Assembly: GCA_963701815.1 (NCBI GenBank)
Contig: CAVPBN010000006.1
Location: forward strand, 1-64,000
Direction of reading: 5' to 3'
DNA from: AP-15 sp963701815
Lineage (GTDB): Bacteria; Pseudomonadota; Alphaproteobacteria; ATCC43930; CGMCC-115725
DNA: 64,000 nucleotides
Below the pieces are notes generated by a model. That model did not search any database and was not told the origin of the DNA. It saw only the letters and a program-made list of their open reading frames with translations. The translations under genes were made by a program, and so were the position numbers. Shown piece after piece: positions 1 to 9,339 of the stretch. Within the stretch, counting starts at the first letter, position 1, and every line of letters starts with the position of its first letter.

Positions 1-1002
1 GACGGCGTGGCGGCCGGAATTTCGGCGATTCCACTCGCTGTCGCCGTGCAAACACGGCCCAGACGCGCAGGTGCCGTCACCCATTCCGGAGCGGCGCCGT
101 CGACCGGCGCAGACCGCAGTTCCGGCGGAAAATGTTCGAGAATTGCCGCGCCGTCCCTTCGGCCTTCGTCGCCGGATGACAGCTCCAAGCGGTGGGCAGC
201 GGTGCGCCAGCCGGCCAATGCCTCGAACAGGCCGTCGACCGCCCTTTGCAGGATACTCGAACGATAGCGCAGATTGGCGGATTTGCCGATCGCCTGATCG
301 ATAATCGGGTCGAGCGCAATCACACGCCGGATCAGATCGCGGCGCACCTCCCGGGTTCTTGCCTGCTCGGGTCCGAGCAGCAATAACCCGCCGGCGAGGC
401 GTCCGGTGATCTCGGCGGCGAGCGCGGCGATCTGACCGGCCAGCCGGCGCCGCGCGGTGCCGAAATCGCTGCCGGCCAGGACGATCCCGGCGCAAATGAT
501 GCCGATCCAGATTTCGCTGGTTCGGTTCAGCGCCAACAGGAAGGCCTGTTCGCCGGGACCGCCGATCTGGCCCAGCTCGTCGCTGGCGATGATCGCCGCC
601 GTCACGCCGGCAAGCGCCGCCGCATAGGCAGCGAAATTGCGCAGTACCGTCGCCACCAGCGCGCAAAGCCCGCCCCACAAGGCGAGACCCGCCAGAAACG
701 GAGAGCGCTGCTGCGGAAAGCACAGCGGTCAGGAGCACGATCGCCACCGCGCCGACGGCGGTGCCGATCAGCCGGAACCAGCCTTTGCGCAACGACGCGC
801 CGAGTTGCGGCTGGCAGACGATCGCGGCGGTCGTCCCGGCCCAGGAAGGGGTGTCGAGCTGGAGCCAGAAAGCGACATAAAGCGCGAGGCACACCGACGC
901 CCACAGCCGCAGGCCAAACAGCATCGCCGGCGCCGCCGCCCGCAACGCCGCAGCGAGCCTGCCAGGGCCGCCGCCGATCGACGCGACAGCCGACGGGACC
1001 AC
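1..1002 (-). CDS. FUSC-family inner-membrane transporter (aromatic-acid-exporter-like), partial and frameshifted
   Basis: The gene reads leftwards off the window, so its C-terminus is missing. The N-terminal part is strongly hydrophobic (LRLWASVCLALYVAF, then TAAIVCQPQLGASLRKG), which is typical of the first FUSC membrane block. It continues as CFPQ, LWGGLCALVATVLRNFAAYA and a long helical segment ending in a soluble part. FUSC proteins are inner-membrane efflux components for aromatic acids or other small molecules. The frame breaks near 720-723, where one extra base separates the AIVLLTA and FPQQRSPFL parts. The start is uncertain: GTG at 1002 includes the LRAAAPA lead seen in relatives, and ATG at 924 is the alternative. 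It follows the SDR gene by about 20 bases on the same strand. Substrate unknown. Confidence 0.75.
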   Translation of the reverse strand, partial: MVPSAVASIGGGPGRLAAALRAAAPAMLFGLRLWASVCLALYVAFWLQLDTPSWAGTTAAIVCQPQLGASLRKGWFRLIGTAVGAVAIVLLTAVLSAAALSVSGGSRLVGRALRAGGDGTAQFRCLCGGACRRDGGDHRQRRAGPDRRSRRTGLPVGAEPNQRNLDRHHLRRDRPGRQRFRHRAAPAGRSDRRARRRDHRTPRRRVIAARTRAGKNPGGAPRSDPACDCARPDYRSGDRQIRQSALSFEYPAKGGRRPVRGIGRLAHRCPPLGAVIRRRRPKGRRGNSRTFSAGTAVCAGRRRRSGMGDGTCASGPCLHGDSEWNRRNSGRHAV

Positions 1003-1024
1003 CGCGCCGCCGCTGCCGCCGGGC

Positions 1025-1814
1025 TCAGCGGCGCGGCATCAGGGCGGCGACGGCCGGCAGCGAGAGCGCATGAGGCGCGAACCTGCTGCCCATGGCCAGC
1101 AGCCTGTTGTGCAGCCCGGCAATCACCACCCGCTGCCCGGCCTTGAGCCCGCGACAGCCGATGCGGGCCACAGCGGCGGCGCTCATCATCGCGCGCCGGG
1201 AGCCGCTTTCCGCCCCGGCGACCTTGAAGAACTCGGTTTGCGTGGCGCCCGGGCACAATGTCGTCACGGTGACGCCGGTGCCGCGCAATTCCTGCGCGAT
1301 CGCTTCGCCGAAGCTCAGCACAAAGGCCTTGGTCGCAAAATAGACCGCCATCCCCGGCCCCGGCAGAAAGCCGGCGATCGAGGCGACCAGCATGATCCTG
1401 CCGCGGCGGCGGGCGACCATGCCCGGCAGCAGCAGCCGGGTCAGCTCGGTCAGGGCCACGACATTGACCTGCAGCATCTCGCCGACCCGGACCGGGTCCA
1501 TGCGGTCGAACCGGCCGGCGCCGCCGAGCCCGGCATTGTTGACCAGTACGTCGATCGCGAGGCCGCGCGCTTCGAGCTCGCCGGCGAGTGCCGCGGCGGC
1601 GCCCGGCCGGCTCAGATCGGCGGCGATCGACCACGGCGGCGGCGCCGCGGCCCTCGAGTTCGGCGGCGAGCGCCTGCATCGGCGCGGTCCGGCGGGCGGT
1701 CAGCACCAAATCGTAGCCGTCCGCGGCCAGTTCGCGGGCGAGATCGGCGCCGATGCCGCCCGATGCGCCGGTGACGAGCGCCAGCGGCCGGCCGGAACGG
1801 GTCGTCGCCGGCAT
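1025..1814 (-). CDS. Short-chain dehydrogenase/reductase (SDR), frameshifted
   Basis: Classical NAD(P)-dependent SDR of about 262 residues once the frame is restored. The N-terminus carries the Rossmann motif TGASGGIG, followed by VLVNNAGLGG, a Ser in VASIAGF and the catalytic pair in YFATK. The frame breaks once near 1626-1633: the sequence reads GTC-G-ATC where GTC-ATC keeps the protein intact, so one extra base is present. It starts one base after the stop of the upstream amidohydrolase (ATG at 1814, stop at 1816-1818), so the two are probably cotranscribed. Substrate cannot be read from the sequence. The break may be a sequence error. Confidence 0.8.
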
Positions 1815-1815
1815 C

Positions 1816-3060
1816 TCAGGCCCGCGCCGCGGCGGCGAGCCGGTCGGCGGCGATCGCCCCGCCCTTCAGCACCAGCGCGATCCGCGCCGGGTCCTGCAAG
1901 ATCGCCACATCGGCGAGCGGATCGCCGGCGACGACGATCAGATCGGCGAGCTTGCCTTTTTCGAGCGTGCCGAGATCGCCGGCCCGCCCGATGCACTCGG
2001 CGGCCCAGCCGGTCGCCGCGCGCAATGCCTGCAACGGCGCCATCCCGGCCTTGACCAGACAGGCGATCTCGAGCGCGTTCGGCGGGTGGTCGTGGCCGCC
2101 GGCGTCGGTCCCGGCGGCGATCCGGACCCCGGCGGCAAGCGCCCGGCGCAGGCTCGCGGCGTGGTGCTCTTCGAGATGCCGGGCGCGCTCGCGGACATGC
2201 GGCAGGGCCGATCGGCGGTGGTAGTCGTAGACGGCAAAGGTCGGCACGAAAAAAATCCCGCGCTCGGCCATTTGGTCGAGGAGTTCGGGCGTCTCGTCGA
2301 GATAGCAGCCATGGTCGATCGAATCGACGCCGGCCTCGATCGCGATGCGCAACCCGCGCCCGCCGAGCGCATGGCACATCACGCGGCGGTCGAGCGCATG
2401 CGCCTCCTCGACCAAGGCCTGCATCTCGTCGAGGTTGAAGGCGCCGTCGCGCGGCCCGTGCTCGGGCCGCGAGCTGGCGCCGCCGGTCGTCGCGCATTTG
2501 ATCGCATCGGCGCCGGCGCGCACGATCCGCCGGACCACCGGCCGGACATCGGCGAGGCTGTTGACGACGCCGTCGGGCAACAGCGGGTCGTTCGGCACGC
2601 AGCAGGAGAAGCCGGACGGGCTGGTGCGGTCGCCGATGCCGCCGATCGGCGAGACGATGACCAGCGACACGACCAGCCTCGGCCCCGGGGTCAGCCCTTC
2701 GTCGATCGCCCGCTTGAAACCGGCATCGAGCCCGCCCGCGTCGCGCACCGTCGTGTAGCCGGCGGCGAGCGTCGTCGCCAGCACCTTGGCGGTGCGCAAG
2801 GTGCGGGTGCTTTGCGGCTCGTCGAGCCCCCAGCGCCGCGCCAGATCGTAGCCGTGCATCGCCAGATGATCGTGGCAGTCGATCAGCCCGGGCAGGACCG
2901 TCATACCGGAAACGTCGATAATCTCGGCGTCCTCGGGCAATTCGCCGGGCGCGCCGCCGCCGATCGCGGCGATCCGCCCGTCGCGGACCACGATCGTCGC
3001 CCCCGCGACCGGACCGGCGCCGGTCCCGTCGATCAGCCTGCCGCCCGTCAACACCAGCAT
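1816..3060 (-). CDS. Metal-dependent amidohydrolase (imidazolonepropionase-like superfamily)
   Basis: A 414-residue amidohydrolase. It opens with the small beta domain (GGRLIDGTGAGPVAGATIVV) and the family turn PGLIDCHDHLAMHG, whose two His are metal ligands. Later come DAIKCATTGG (candidate carboxylated Lys), VMCHALGG, DSIDHGCYLDE and AAGTDAGGH with the catalytic Asp, then the C-terminal DLGTLEKGKLADLIVV strand. ATG at 3060 is chosen because GGGGAGG lies just upstream. Relatives hydrolyse cyclic amides, dipeptides or aryl amides; the exact substrate is unknown. It is followed by an SDR with a one-base gap and is divergent from tenA across 143 bases. Confidence 0.88.
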   Translation of the reverse strand: MLVLTGGRLIDGTGAGPVAGATIVVRDGRIAAIGGGAPGELPEDAEIIDVSGMTVLPGLIDCHDHLAMHGYDLARRWGLDEPQSTRTLRTAKVLATTLAAGYTTVRDAGGLDAGFKRAIDEGLTPGPRLVVSLVIVSPIGGIGDRTSPSGFSCCVPNDPLLPDGVVNSLADVRPVVRRIVRAGADAIKCATTGGASSRPEHGPRDGAFNLDEMQALVEEAHALDRRVMCHALGGRGLRIAIEAGVDSIDHGCYLDETPELLDQMAERGIFFVPTFAVYDYHRRSALPHVRERARHLEEHHAASLRRALAAGVRIAAGTDAGGHDHPPNALEIACLVKAGMAPLQALRAATGWAAECIGRAGDLGTLEKGKLADLIVVAGDPLADVAILQDPARIALVLKGGAIAADRLAAAARA

Positions 3061-3203
3061 GCCCCACCTCCCCTTCCGCCACGTGCGATCGACCATCGTT
3101 GCCTGAATGGTCCGCACCAGGCAAGAACCCGGCAGGCGCCTCTCGACAGGATGGCGGGCGCGCCGCAAGCTCGGTCGGCGTTTGCAACAGGGGGACGCCG
3201 AAG

Positions 3204-3878
3204 ATGACCCGCTTTTCGGACGAGGCCTGGCAAATGACCGCGCCGCTGCGGGCGGCGATCCACGCATTGCCGTTCAACGCCGAACTCGCCGCCGGCACGC
3301 TGTCGCGCGACCGCTTTCAGCATTACGTCACGCAGGACGCGCTTTATCTCGGCCAGTTCTCGCGCTGCTTGGCGATCGCCGCGGCCAAGGCGCCCGATAC
3401 CGGGACCTTGCAGGCCTTCGCCCAGTCGGCATTGGGTGCGGTCGCCGTCGAACGGGTATTGCACGAGCGCTATCTGCGCGAATTCGGCGTCGATCCGGCG
3501 ACGATCGCCACCGCCGAGCCGGCGCCGGACTGCCTCGCCTACACCAGTTTCCTGTTGGCCACGGCCTATCACGAGCCGTGGGAAGTCTTGGTCGCGGCGC
3601 TCCTGCCGTGCTTCTGGATCTACTGGGACGTCGGCTGCGCCATCGCCGGCAGGGCCGCCGCCGACAACCCCTACCATGCCTGGATCGACACCTACGCCGA
3701 CCCGCATTTCGGCGAGGCGGTCGAGCGCGTCATCGCCACCGCCGACCACGCCGCCGACGCGACGACCCCGGCCGGCCGTACCCGAATGCTCGCCGCCTTC
3801 ACCCGCGCTTGCCAATACGAATACCTGTTCTGGGACGGCGCCTACCACCGGCGGGGATGGCCGCTCGCCCGCAGGTGA
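3204..3878 (+). CDS. tenA: TenA-family aminopyrimidine aminohydrolase / thiaminase II
   Basis: 224 residues, normal TenA length. The family hydrolyses the thiamine breakdown product aminomethyl-HMP to HMP for salvage. The sequence shows the active-site Cys136 in LLPCFWIYWDVG, the helical core LSRDRFQHYVTQDALYL and the C-terminal ACQYEYLFWDGAY region containing the conserved Glu-Tyr-Phe-Trp cluster. A purine-rich AGGGGGAC precedes ATG 3204. No thiamine pyrophosphate riboswitch was found in the 143 bases between it and the divergent amidohydrolase, and no other thi genes are nearby, so thiamine regulation is not supported here. Confidence 0.9.
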   Translation: MTRFSDEAWQMTAPLRAAIHALPFNAELAAGTLSRDRFQHYVTQDALYLGQFSRCLAIAAAKAPDTGTLQAFAQSALGAVAVERVLHERYLREFGVDPATIATAEPAPDCLAYTSFLLATAYHEPWEVLVAALLPCFWIYWDVGCAIAGRAAADNPYHAWIDTYADPHFGEAVERVIATADHAADATTPAGRTRMLAAFTRACQYEYLFWDGAYHRRGWPLARR

Positions 3879-4005
3879 ACCTCGTGCTCGCCAGACATAG
3901 GCGTGAACACTTTACTCGGCGGATGCCTGCTCGATTCGATTGACTTTAGTTGAAATAAACGATAAATATTATGGGTCTTATTTTTCGAATCAGGAGGAAA
4001 TGTTC

Positions 4006-5517
4006 ATGATATCGGGACACACCTCAAATATTAACAAACTGGCGGCGCTGACGCGGCCCCCCCCCCGCGGCCGAACAGCCGGGATCTTGGTTGGCCGGCG
4101 TAACTGCGACCAAACCCGCGGCGCGGGCGGTTTTCACTGGCTCCGACATACATGGCCACGTCCAGCTCTGGGTGACGGACGGAACATCTGCGGGGACCAG
4201 CGAGTTGATTGTTGAGGGGGCCGCTTCTTCCGGACTAGTCGGTAGCGATCCGTACTTCGCAATCCTCAACGGCAAGGCGCTGTTTGTGGGCGACTCCGCC
4301 AACTCTGGCTCCAGTGTCTGGGCGACGGACGGGACCGCGGCGGGTACGATCCAGCTTACGAAGTTGCGGGACCCTTTCAACGATACTCCTCTGTTCCCTT
4401 CCAATATAACCGTTCTCGGCACCAAGGCGCTGTTTACGGGCAACGATCCGAATGGGCCTTCGGATCTATGGGTAACCGACGGGACTTCGGCGGGAACTCG
4501 CTCGCTGAAGGTTAGAGGCGCCAATTCCTTCGGCTTGTTCGAAGACGGAAGCACTCCTCCTGATCTCACCGCGTTGGGCCAGAAGTTGTTATTCGCGGGC
4601 GTGGACGCGGGCGAAAATACCAATCTTTGGGTGACCGACGGCACCACAGGGGGTACGCACGAGCTCAAACCGGCGGGAGAGTCAGCGGGATCTTTGTACC
4701 CACGAGGGATCACCGTGTTCGGGGACCACGCGCTGCTCTCGGGTATTGGAGTGACAGGCGTAACCCTTTGGGTAACCGATGGGACTGTTGCAGGAACTCG
4801 CCCGCTTAAGTGGGCCCCCCTTTGTCCAGCCTCGCGATGATTCAGGCGCTCGGCAGCAAGGCTCTGTTCGTAGGTGTCGACCTCAATCTTTGGGTGACCG
4901 ACGGAAGCCAAGCCGGAACCACCGAACTCAACGTTGCTGGTGCGTCGTCTGAGTTGCTTCGTTCCGGATCGTATGCCGATTTCACTGTTATCGGTAACAG
5001 GATGCTGTTCGTCGGAACGGACTCACATTTTTTAAACAATCTTTGGGTGACAGACGGGACCTCCGCTGGGACAAAGGAATTGACAGTCTCGGGTGCCTGT
5101 TCCAGCGGGTTATTCTCTCAATTCGGCAAAGACTCCCTGCTGCACGCCAATTTCACCGTTCTCGGGAAAAGAGCGTTCTTCGCAGGTATGGACGCCGGGG
5201 GTCGCATCAGCCTCTGGGTAACGAACGGGACGTTGAGGGGAACAACAGATATTAAGGCCTCCGGCGCCTATTCCCAGGGACTCAACCCCAAGTATTTCTC
5301 AGTCGTTGGGAATCGAGTGTTCTTCAACGGCCTCGACGCAAGTGGGAGCGAGCAGCTTTGGGTCAGCGATGGAACATCTTCCGGGACGGAAAAGCTGAAG
5401 GTCAAGGGCGCGTCTCCCGCAGGACTGAACCCGTTCGATATTACGGCTCTTGCGGCTAAGCCCGTTGGGCCGGCGCGACCGCAGATTCCGAACAGCCTGA
5501 ATGGTGGGTGCTTATAG
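4006..5517 (+). CDS. ELWxxDGT-type repeat protein (nine LWVTDGT units), two frame breaks
   Basis: The gene opens 12 bases after AGGAGG, with ATG 4006 the better spaced of two starts. It encodes nine units of roughly 45-55 residues. Each begins LWVTDGTSAGT or a close variant and continues with a GA-SGL turn and a strand such as FTVLGKRAFFAGMDAGG. Such beta-rich repeats belong to the ELWxxDGT family of probable secreted or surface proteins; no enzyme motif is present. No classical signal peptide is seen. The frame breaks at a run of ten C (4057-4066, one C too many) and again near 4810-4820 in a C6 run (one base too few). The gene is less GC-rich than its neighbours, suggesting acquired DNA. 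Function unknown. Confidence 0.75.
4057..4066 (+). repeat. Ten-cytosine homopolymer inside the repeat-protein gene
   Basis: Ten consecutive C lie about 17 codons after the likely start of the LWVTDGT repeat protein. Nine C would join the start to the repeat-bearing frame; ten puts it out of frame. This is either a phase-variable tract or a homopolymer length error. Confidence 0.9.
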
Positions 5518-5637
5518 GAGATTTCCGCGCCTTCCAAAATGAATGGCCGCTCCGGGACGGCCTCCTGCCCGCGCCGCAGGCGGGGGAATTGTGGCTGCGA
5601 AATAACCCCTTCGGGGTCTCGCCGACATGCGCGCATT

Positions 5638-5725
5638 GTCATTGCGAGGCGCCGTCAGGCGCCGCGGCAATCTCGACGCCGCGGAGTATGGGACGTCGAG
5701 ATTGCTTCGCGTTGCTCGCAATGAC
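5638..5725. repeat. Imperfect palindromic intergenic repeat (GTCATTGCGAG...CTCGCAATGAC)
   Basis: The left arm begins GTCATTGCGAG and contains GCAATCTCGACG. The right arm reads CGTCGAGATTGC and ends CTCGCAATGAC, so the element can fold on itself. Its arms resemble dispersed REP-like elements common in alphaproteobacteria. It lies between the LWVTDGT repeat gene and the convergent MBL hydrolase gene. A nearby ACCCC-TTC-GGGGT hairpin at about 5606-5617 may assist termination. Confidence 0.7.
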
Positions 5726-5782
5726 ACCGCAGGGGGGGCGTCGCCGCAATGAGGCCCGCGGGTCGCAATGACAGTTCAAGGG

Positions 5783-6655
5783 CTATTCGGCGAGCGGCTG
5801 GAGGCGGAAGCCGTTGTCCCAGCGCTTGACGTGGCCGACCGAGGGCGACGGGAAGTGCATCGTGCAGCACAAGGTGTCGGTGTCGCAGTAGCGCTCGAAA
5901 AAGCCGCGCCGGGTGGCTGCCGCCTGTTTGGGGTCGGTATCGACGCGCATGACCAGATCGGGATAGCGCGCCTGGATCGGCGAATGGATCAGATCGCCGG
6001 TGAACACCGCCCGGTCGCCGCCGCGCCCGGCGCAGACCGCGAAATGGTCGGGCGTGTGGCCGGGGGTGGGCGTCAGCCGGATGTGGTCGTTCAGCGCATG
6101 GTCGCTGGTCACCAGCTCGGCCTTGTTGGCGTCGATGATCGGCAACACGCTTTCCTTCATCGGGTCGAGCGGCGTCTCGCGATGGACGCCGTCCCAGTAT
6201 TCGTATTCCTTTTTCGAGAACAGGTATTTGGCGTTCGGAAAGGTGGGCACCCAGCGGCCGTTTTCGAGCCGCGTGTTCCAGCCGACATGGTCGCCGTGCA
6301 GATGCGTGCACATGACGAAATCGATGTCGTCGACGCCGACGCCGGCCGCCTTCAGCGCCCCCATCCAGTTGCCGTCGGTTTTTTTGTGCCAGGTCGGACG
6401 GTGCGGAAACGATTTGTCGTTGCCGATGCAGGCGTCGACCAGGATCGTGTGATGCGGCGTCTTGACGACATAGGATTGAAAGCACAAGACCGCCATGCCG
6501 GCCGGGTCGAGTGCGGCGGGCTGCAGCCAGGACCGGTTCTCGTTCAGAAGCTCCGGGCTCAGGCTCGGCAGGAATTCGAGGATCGGCGTAAAGCCGGCCT
6601 CTTGATCGACGATCCGGTGGATCGTCATGTCGGCGACCGCAAAGCTGGTGCGCAT
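5783..6655 (-). CDS. MBL-fold metallo-hydrolase (lactonase-like)
   Basis: 290 residues from ATG 6655, which is preceded by GGAAGGAAACC. The metallo-beta-lactamase metal-binding motif HLHGDHVGW is intact, followed by TPGHTPDHF and VFTGDLIHSP with the bridging Asp, and a late His in TMHFPSPSVGH. This arrangement matches the AttM/quorum-quenching-lactonase-like branch, though many relatives hydrolyse other esters or lactones. It is divergent from the flavin monooxygenase gene at 6829. No signal peptide, so it is probably cytoplasmic. Substrate not determinable. Confidence 0.85.
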   Translation of the reverse strand: MRTSFAVADMTIHRIVDQEAGFTPILEFLPSLSPELLNENRSWLQPAALDPAGMAVLCFQSYVVKTPHHTILVDACIGNDKSFPHRPTWHKKTDGNWMGALKAAGVGVDDIDFVMCTHLHGDHVGWNTRLENGRWVPTFPNAKYLFSKKEYEYWDGVHRETPLDPMKESVLPIIDANKAELVTSDHALNDHIRLTPTPGHTPDHFAVCAGRGGDRAVFTGDLIHSPIQARYPDLVMRVDTDPKQAAATRRGFFERYCDTDTLCCTMHFPSPSVGHVKRWDNGFRLQPLAE

Positions 6656-6828
6656 GGCAGGTTTCCTTCCTGGGTCGGGGGCCTCTGCCGCCGATCCTAG
6701 CCGTCGTCCCGGCATGTGACAAACATGTCGGCAGCGCGGGGCCGGACCGGCCTTCCGGGTTGCCTCGGCGCGGCGGGGGGCTACAATCGGCGCGAGCGAA
6801 AGGCGGTCCCCGCCCCGGAGGTCATGGC

Positions 6829-8019
6829 ATGATCACAAAATTCGACAGTCTCTTTGCCGGCCACATCGACATGGGCGATGTCGGCTACGGCGGCACGCCG
6901 GTCAACGACCGCCGCTTTTCCAACGAGCACCTCGCCACCGTCTTCGACAAGGCGCAGGCGATGGCGCAATTGATGGATCGGCTGGGCTACCACACCTTCT
7001 GGATGGCCGAGCATCATTTCCAGCACGAGGGCTACGAGTGCATCCCGAACGTGCTGATGACGGCCTTGCATCTGGCGCATGTGACGCAGCGCCTGCGCAT
7101 CGGCTGCGGCTTCAACATCACGCCGATGTGGCATCCCTTGCGGCTCGTCGAGGATTACGCCACCGCCGACATTCTGAGCGGCGGCCGGATCACCTTCGGC
7201 GTCGGGCGCGGCTACCACACCCGCGAAGTCGAGACCTTCGGCTCGCCGCTGCTCGACCAGCCGGCCAACCGCGAATTGTTCGAGGAGCAGGTCGACATCA
7301 TCTTCAAGGCCTTCAACAACGAATCATTTTCGCACCAGGGCAGGCATTACACCTTGCCGCCGCGGGTGCCCTATCGCGGCTACACGCTGGAAGAGCTGAC
7401 CGTCGTGCCGCGGCCGTTGCGATTGCCGGTCGAATGCTGGCAGCCGGTGCAGGGCGGCACCGACCGCGCCCTCGACTTCATGGCCAAGCACGGCATCCAG
7501 GGCCTGATCGGCGGCGGCTCGGCCGAGGGCGGGGCGATGCACAAGGTCGTGCTCGCCTGGCAACAGGCGCATGCCCGCATCGGCAAGCATCTCGAACTCG
7601 GCGAGCGGCTCGCGTTCGGCTTTCACTTTTACATCGCCGACAGCCGCGAGCAGGGGATCCGCGAGGCCGGCAAGTATTACGAAGAAAACATGAAGATGTT
7701 CGGCGAGTTGCGGCTGGTGCGCGCCTTGAGCGACGCGCAGATCGAGATCATGCGCGATCCGGTGCGCGCGCCGCAGGCCAAACTGCCGCGGATCGAGGAC
7801 GCCATCGAGGCCGGCGGGGTCTTGTGCGGCTCGCCGGCGCAGATCGTCGAGCATCTGAAGACGATCGAGAAACGCTATCCGGGGCTCGACCGGGTTTCGG
7901 TCAGCCTCAGCGTCGGCGTGCCCAAGGCGGTGGCGCTCGAACAATTGGAGCGCTTCGGCACGGAGGTGATGCCGGCCTTCGCCCGCGCCAAAATCGCCGA
8001 ATTGGCGCCGGCGCAGTAG
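6829..8019 (+). CDS. LLM-class flavin-dependent oxidoreductase (luciferase-like monooxygenase)
   Basis: 396 residues from ATG 6829, with a CCGGAGG site upstream. Family features are FWMAEHHFQHEGY near the N-terminus, RLRIGCGFNITPMWHPLRL, the strand ITFGVGRGYHTREVE, and the C-terminal CGSPAQIVEHLK motif typical of F420/FMN-dependent luciferase-like enzymes. These act on small organic substrates using reduced flavin and oxygen. It is followed after 60 bases by a class III CoA transferase, so the pair may belong to one degradative pathway (inferred). No flavin reductase is adjacent. Confidence 0.88.
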   Translation: MITKFDSLFAGHIDMGDVGYGGTPVNDRRFSNEHLATVFDKAQAMAQLMDRLGYHTFWMAEHHFQHEGYECIPNVLMTALHLAHVTQRLRIGCGFNITPMWHPLRLVEDYATADILSGGRITFGVGRGYHTREVETFGSPLLDQPANRELFEEQVDIIFKAFNNESFSHQGRHYTLPPRVPYRGYTLEELTVVPRPLRLPVECWQPVQGGTDRALDFMAKHGIQGLIGGGSAEGGAMHKVVLAWQQAHARIGKHLELGERLAFGFHFYIADSREQGIREAGKYYEENMKMFGELRLVRALSDAQIEIMRDPVRAPQAKLPRIEDAIEAGGVLCGSPAQIVEHLKTIEKRYPGLDRVSVSLSVGVPKAVALEQLERFGTEVMPAFARAKIAELAPAQ

Positions 8020-8079
8020 CCGGCGGCCGGCAATGGCGCAGCAAGCTCGGCGAAACGACCGATAACCCAGGAGCCCGGC

Positions 8080-9270
8080 ATGACCCGTCCGTTCGAGGGC
8101 ATTCGCATCATCGACATCACCCATGTCCTGGCCGGGCCGTTCGCGGCCTATCAGCTGGCCGTGCTCGGCGCCGACGTGATCAAGGTCGAGCATCCCGAGG
8201 AACCCGACCAGAGCCGCGATGGCGGCACCGACCGGGGGCTGAACCACCGGCATATGGGCACCTCGTTTCTGACCCAGGGTTCGAACAAGCGGTCGATCAC
8301 GCTCGACCTGAAGACCGAGCCCGGCCGCGAGATCCTCAAACGGCTGGTCGCCGCCGCCGACGTGCTGGTGGAAAATTTCCGCCCCGGCGCATTCGAGGCG
8401 CTGGGGCTCGGCTATGCCGCGATGAGCGAGATCAACCCGCGGCTTATCTATTGCTCGATTTCGGCGTTCGGCCAGGACGGCCCGCGCCGCGAACAGACCG
8501 CTTACGACCACGTCATTCAAGCGACCTCCGGCCTGATGGCGATGACCGGCACCGAGGAGGTCAACCCGATCAAGTTCGGCGCGCCGGCGGTCGATTACGC
8601 GACCGGCACGATGGGAGCTTTTGCCCTTGCCAGCGCCCTGTTCCAGCGCGAACGCACCGGAATGGGCCAGCACATCGATCTCGCGATGGTCGGCGTCGCG
8701 ATGATGCTGATGGGTTCGCACCTGACCGGCTACATGCGCAACGGCGTCGAACCGCGCCCGCACGGCAACAAGCAGCCCTTCGCCAGCAACAGCTGCTACG
8801 AGACCAAGGACGGACTGTTGATGATCGGCGCCAGCAATCTGGGGCAACAGCGGCGGCTATGGCAGGTGTTGGAGCGGCCCGACATGGTCAAGCACGACAA
8901 CGAAGCGCGCGAGGTCGACCGGGCGCGGGAAGCGGCGGTGCTCGCCGAAATCATCAAGACGCGGACGGCCGACGAATGGGAGGTCTATCTTCAGGCGAGA
9001 CACGTGCCGGCAGCGCGGGTGCGGACGATGGCCGAAGCGGTCGCCGATCCTCATTTTGAACATCGTGGCGTGTTTCACCACCACGCCTCGGCGCCCGGTG
9101 TCGAGGGCGGGTTCAGCGTGCCGCTCGCCGCCTTCAAATTCGCCCATGACGGCCCCAGGATCGACACCCCGCCGCCCGAATTCGGCGCCGACACCGACGC
9201 GGTGTTGGCCGAGCATGGCTATTCCGCGGACCAGATCGCCGGCTTCCGCCGCGCCAAGGCGATCGGCTGA
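8080..9270 (+). CDS. CaiB/BaiF family (class III) CoA transferase
   Basis: 396 residues. It shows the class III N-terminus IRIIDITHVLAGPFAAYQLAVLGADVIKVE, written here in part as DITHVLAGPF, then FRPGAFEALGLGY and the putative catalytic Asp in VDYATGTMGAF. The QRERTGMGQHIDLAM strand and C-terminal EHGYSADQIAGFRRA are typical. Class III enzymes move CoA between carboxylic acids through aspartyl-thioester intermediates. CCAGGAG precedes ATG 8080. The upstream luciferase-like gene probably shares its transcript. The specific acid pair is unknown. Confidence 0.88.
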   Translation: MTRPFEGIRIIDITHVLAGPFAAYQLAVLGADVIKVEHPEEPDQSRDGGTDRGLNHRHMGTSFLTQGSNKRSITLDLKTEPGREILKRLVAAADVLVENFRPGAFEALGLGYAAMSEINPRLIYCSISAFGQDGPRREQTAYDHVIQATSGLMAMTGTEEVNPIKFGAPAVDYATGTMGAFALASALFQRERTGMGQHIDLAMVGVAMMLMGSHLTGYMRNGVEPRPHGNKQPFASNSCYETKDGLLMIGASNLGQQRRLWQVLERPDMVKHDNEAREVDRAREAAVLAEIIKTRTADEWEVYLQARHVPAARVRTMAEAVADPHFEHRGVFHHHASAPGVEGGFSVPLAAFKFAHDGPRIDTPPPEFGADTDAVLAEHGYSADQIAGFRRAKAIG

Positions 9271-9339
9271 ACGCCGCTTCGAACGACCGGCAGGCAGGGC
9301 CCCGGCGCGAGTTGCCGGCGCGGCGATCCGACGGACCGG

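Noticed and set aside
3061..3203. Possible thiamine pyrophosphate riboswitch before tenA
   Set aside because: The CUGAGA and ACCUGAUCUGG-type core elements are not present.
1753..3207. Plus-strand open frame of 484 codons over the amidohydrolase
   Set aside because: Antisense shadow of a well-supported enzyme, rich in Arg, Gly and Asp with no motif.
7324..8847. Long minus-strand open frame of about 500 codons across the monooxygenase and CoA-transferase genes
   Set aside because: It is antisense to two clearly conserved genes and arises from the GC-rich codon bias; its translation has low-complexity Arg/His/Gly composition and no family motif.
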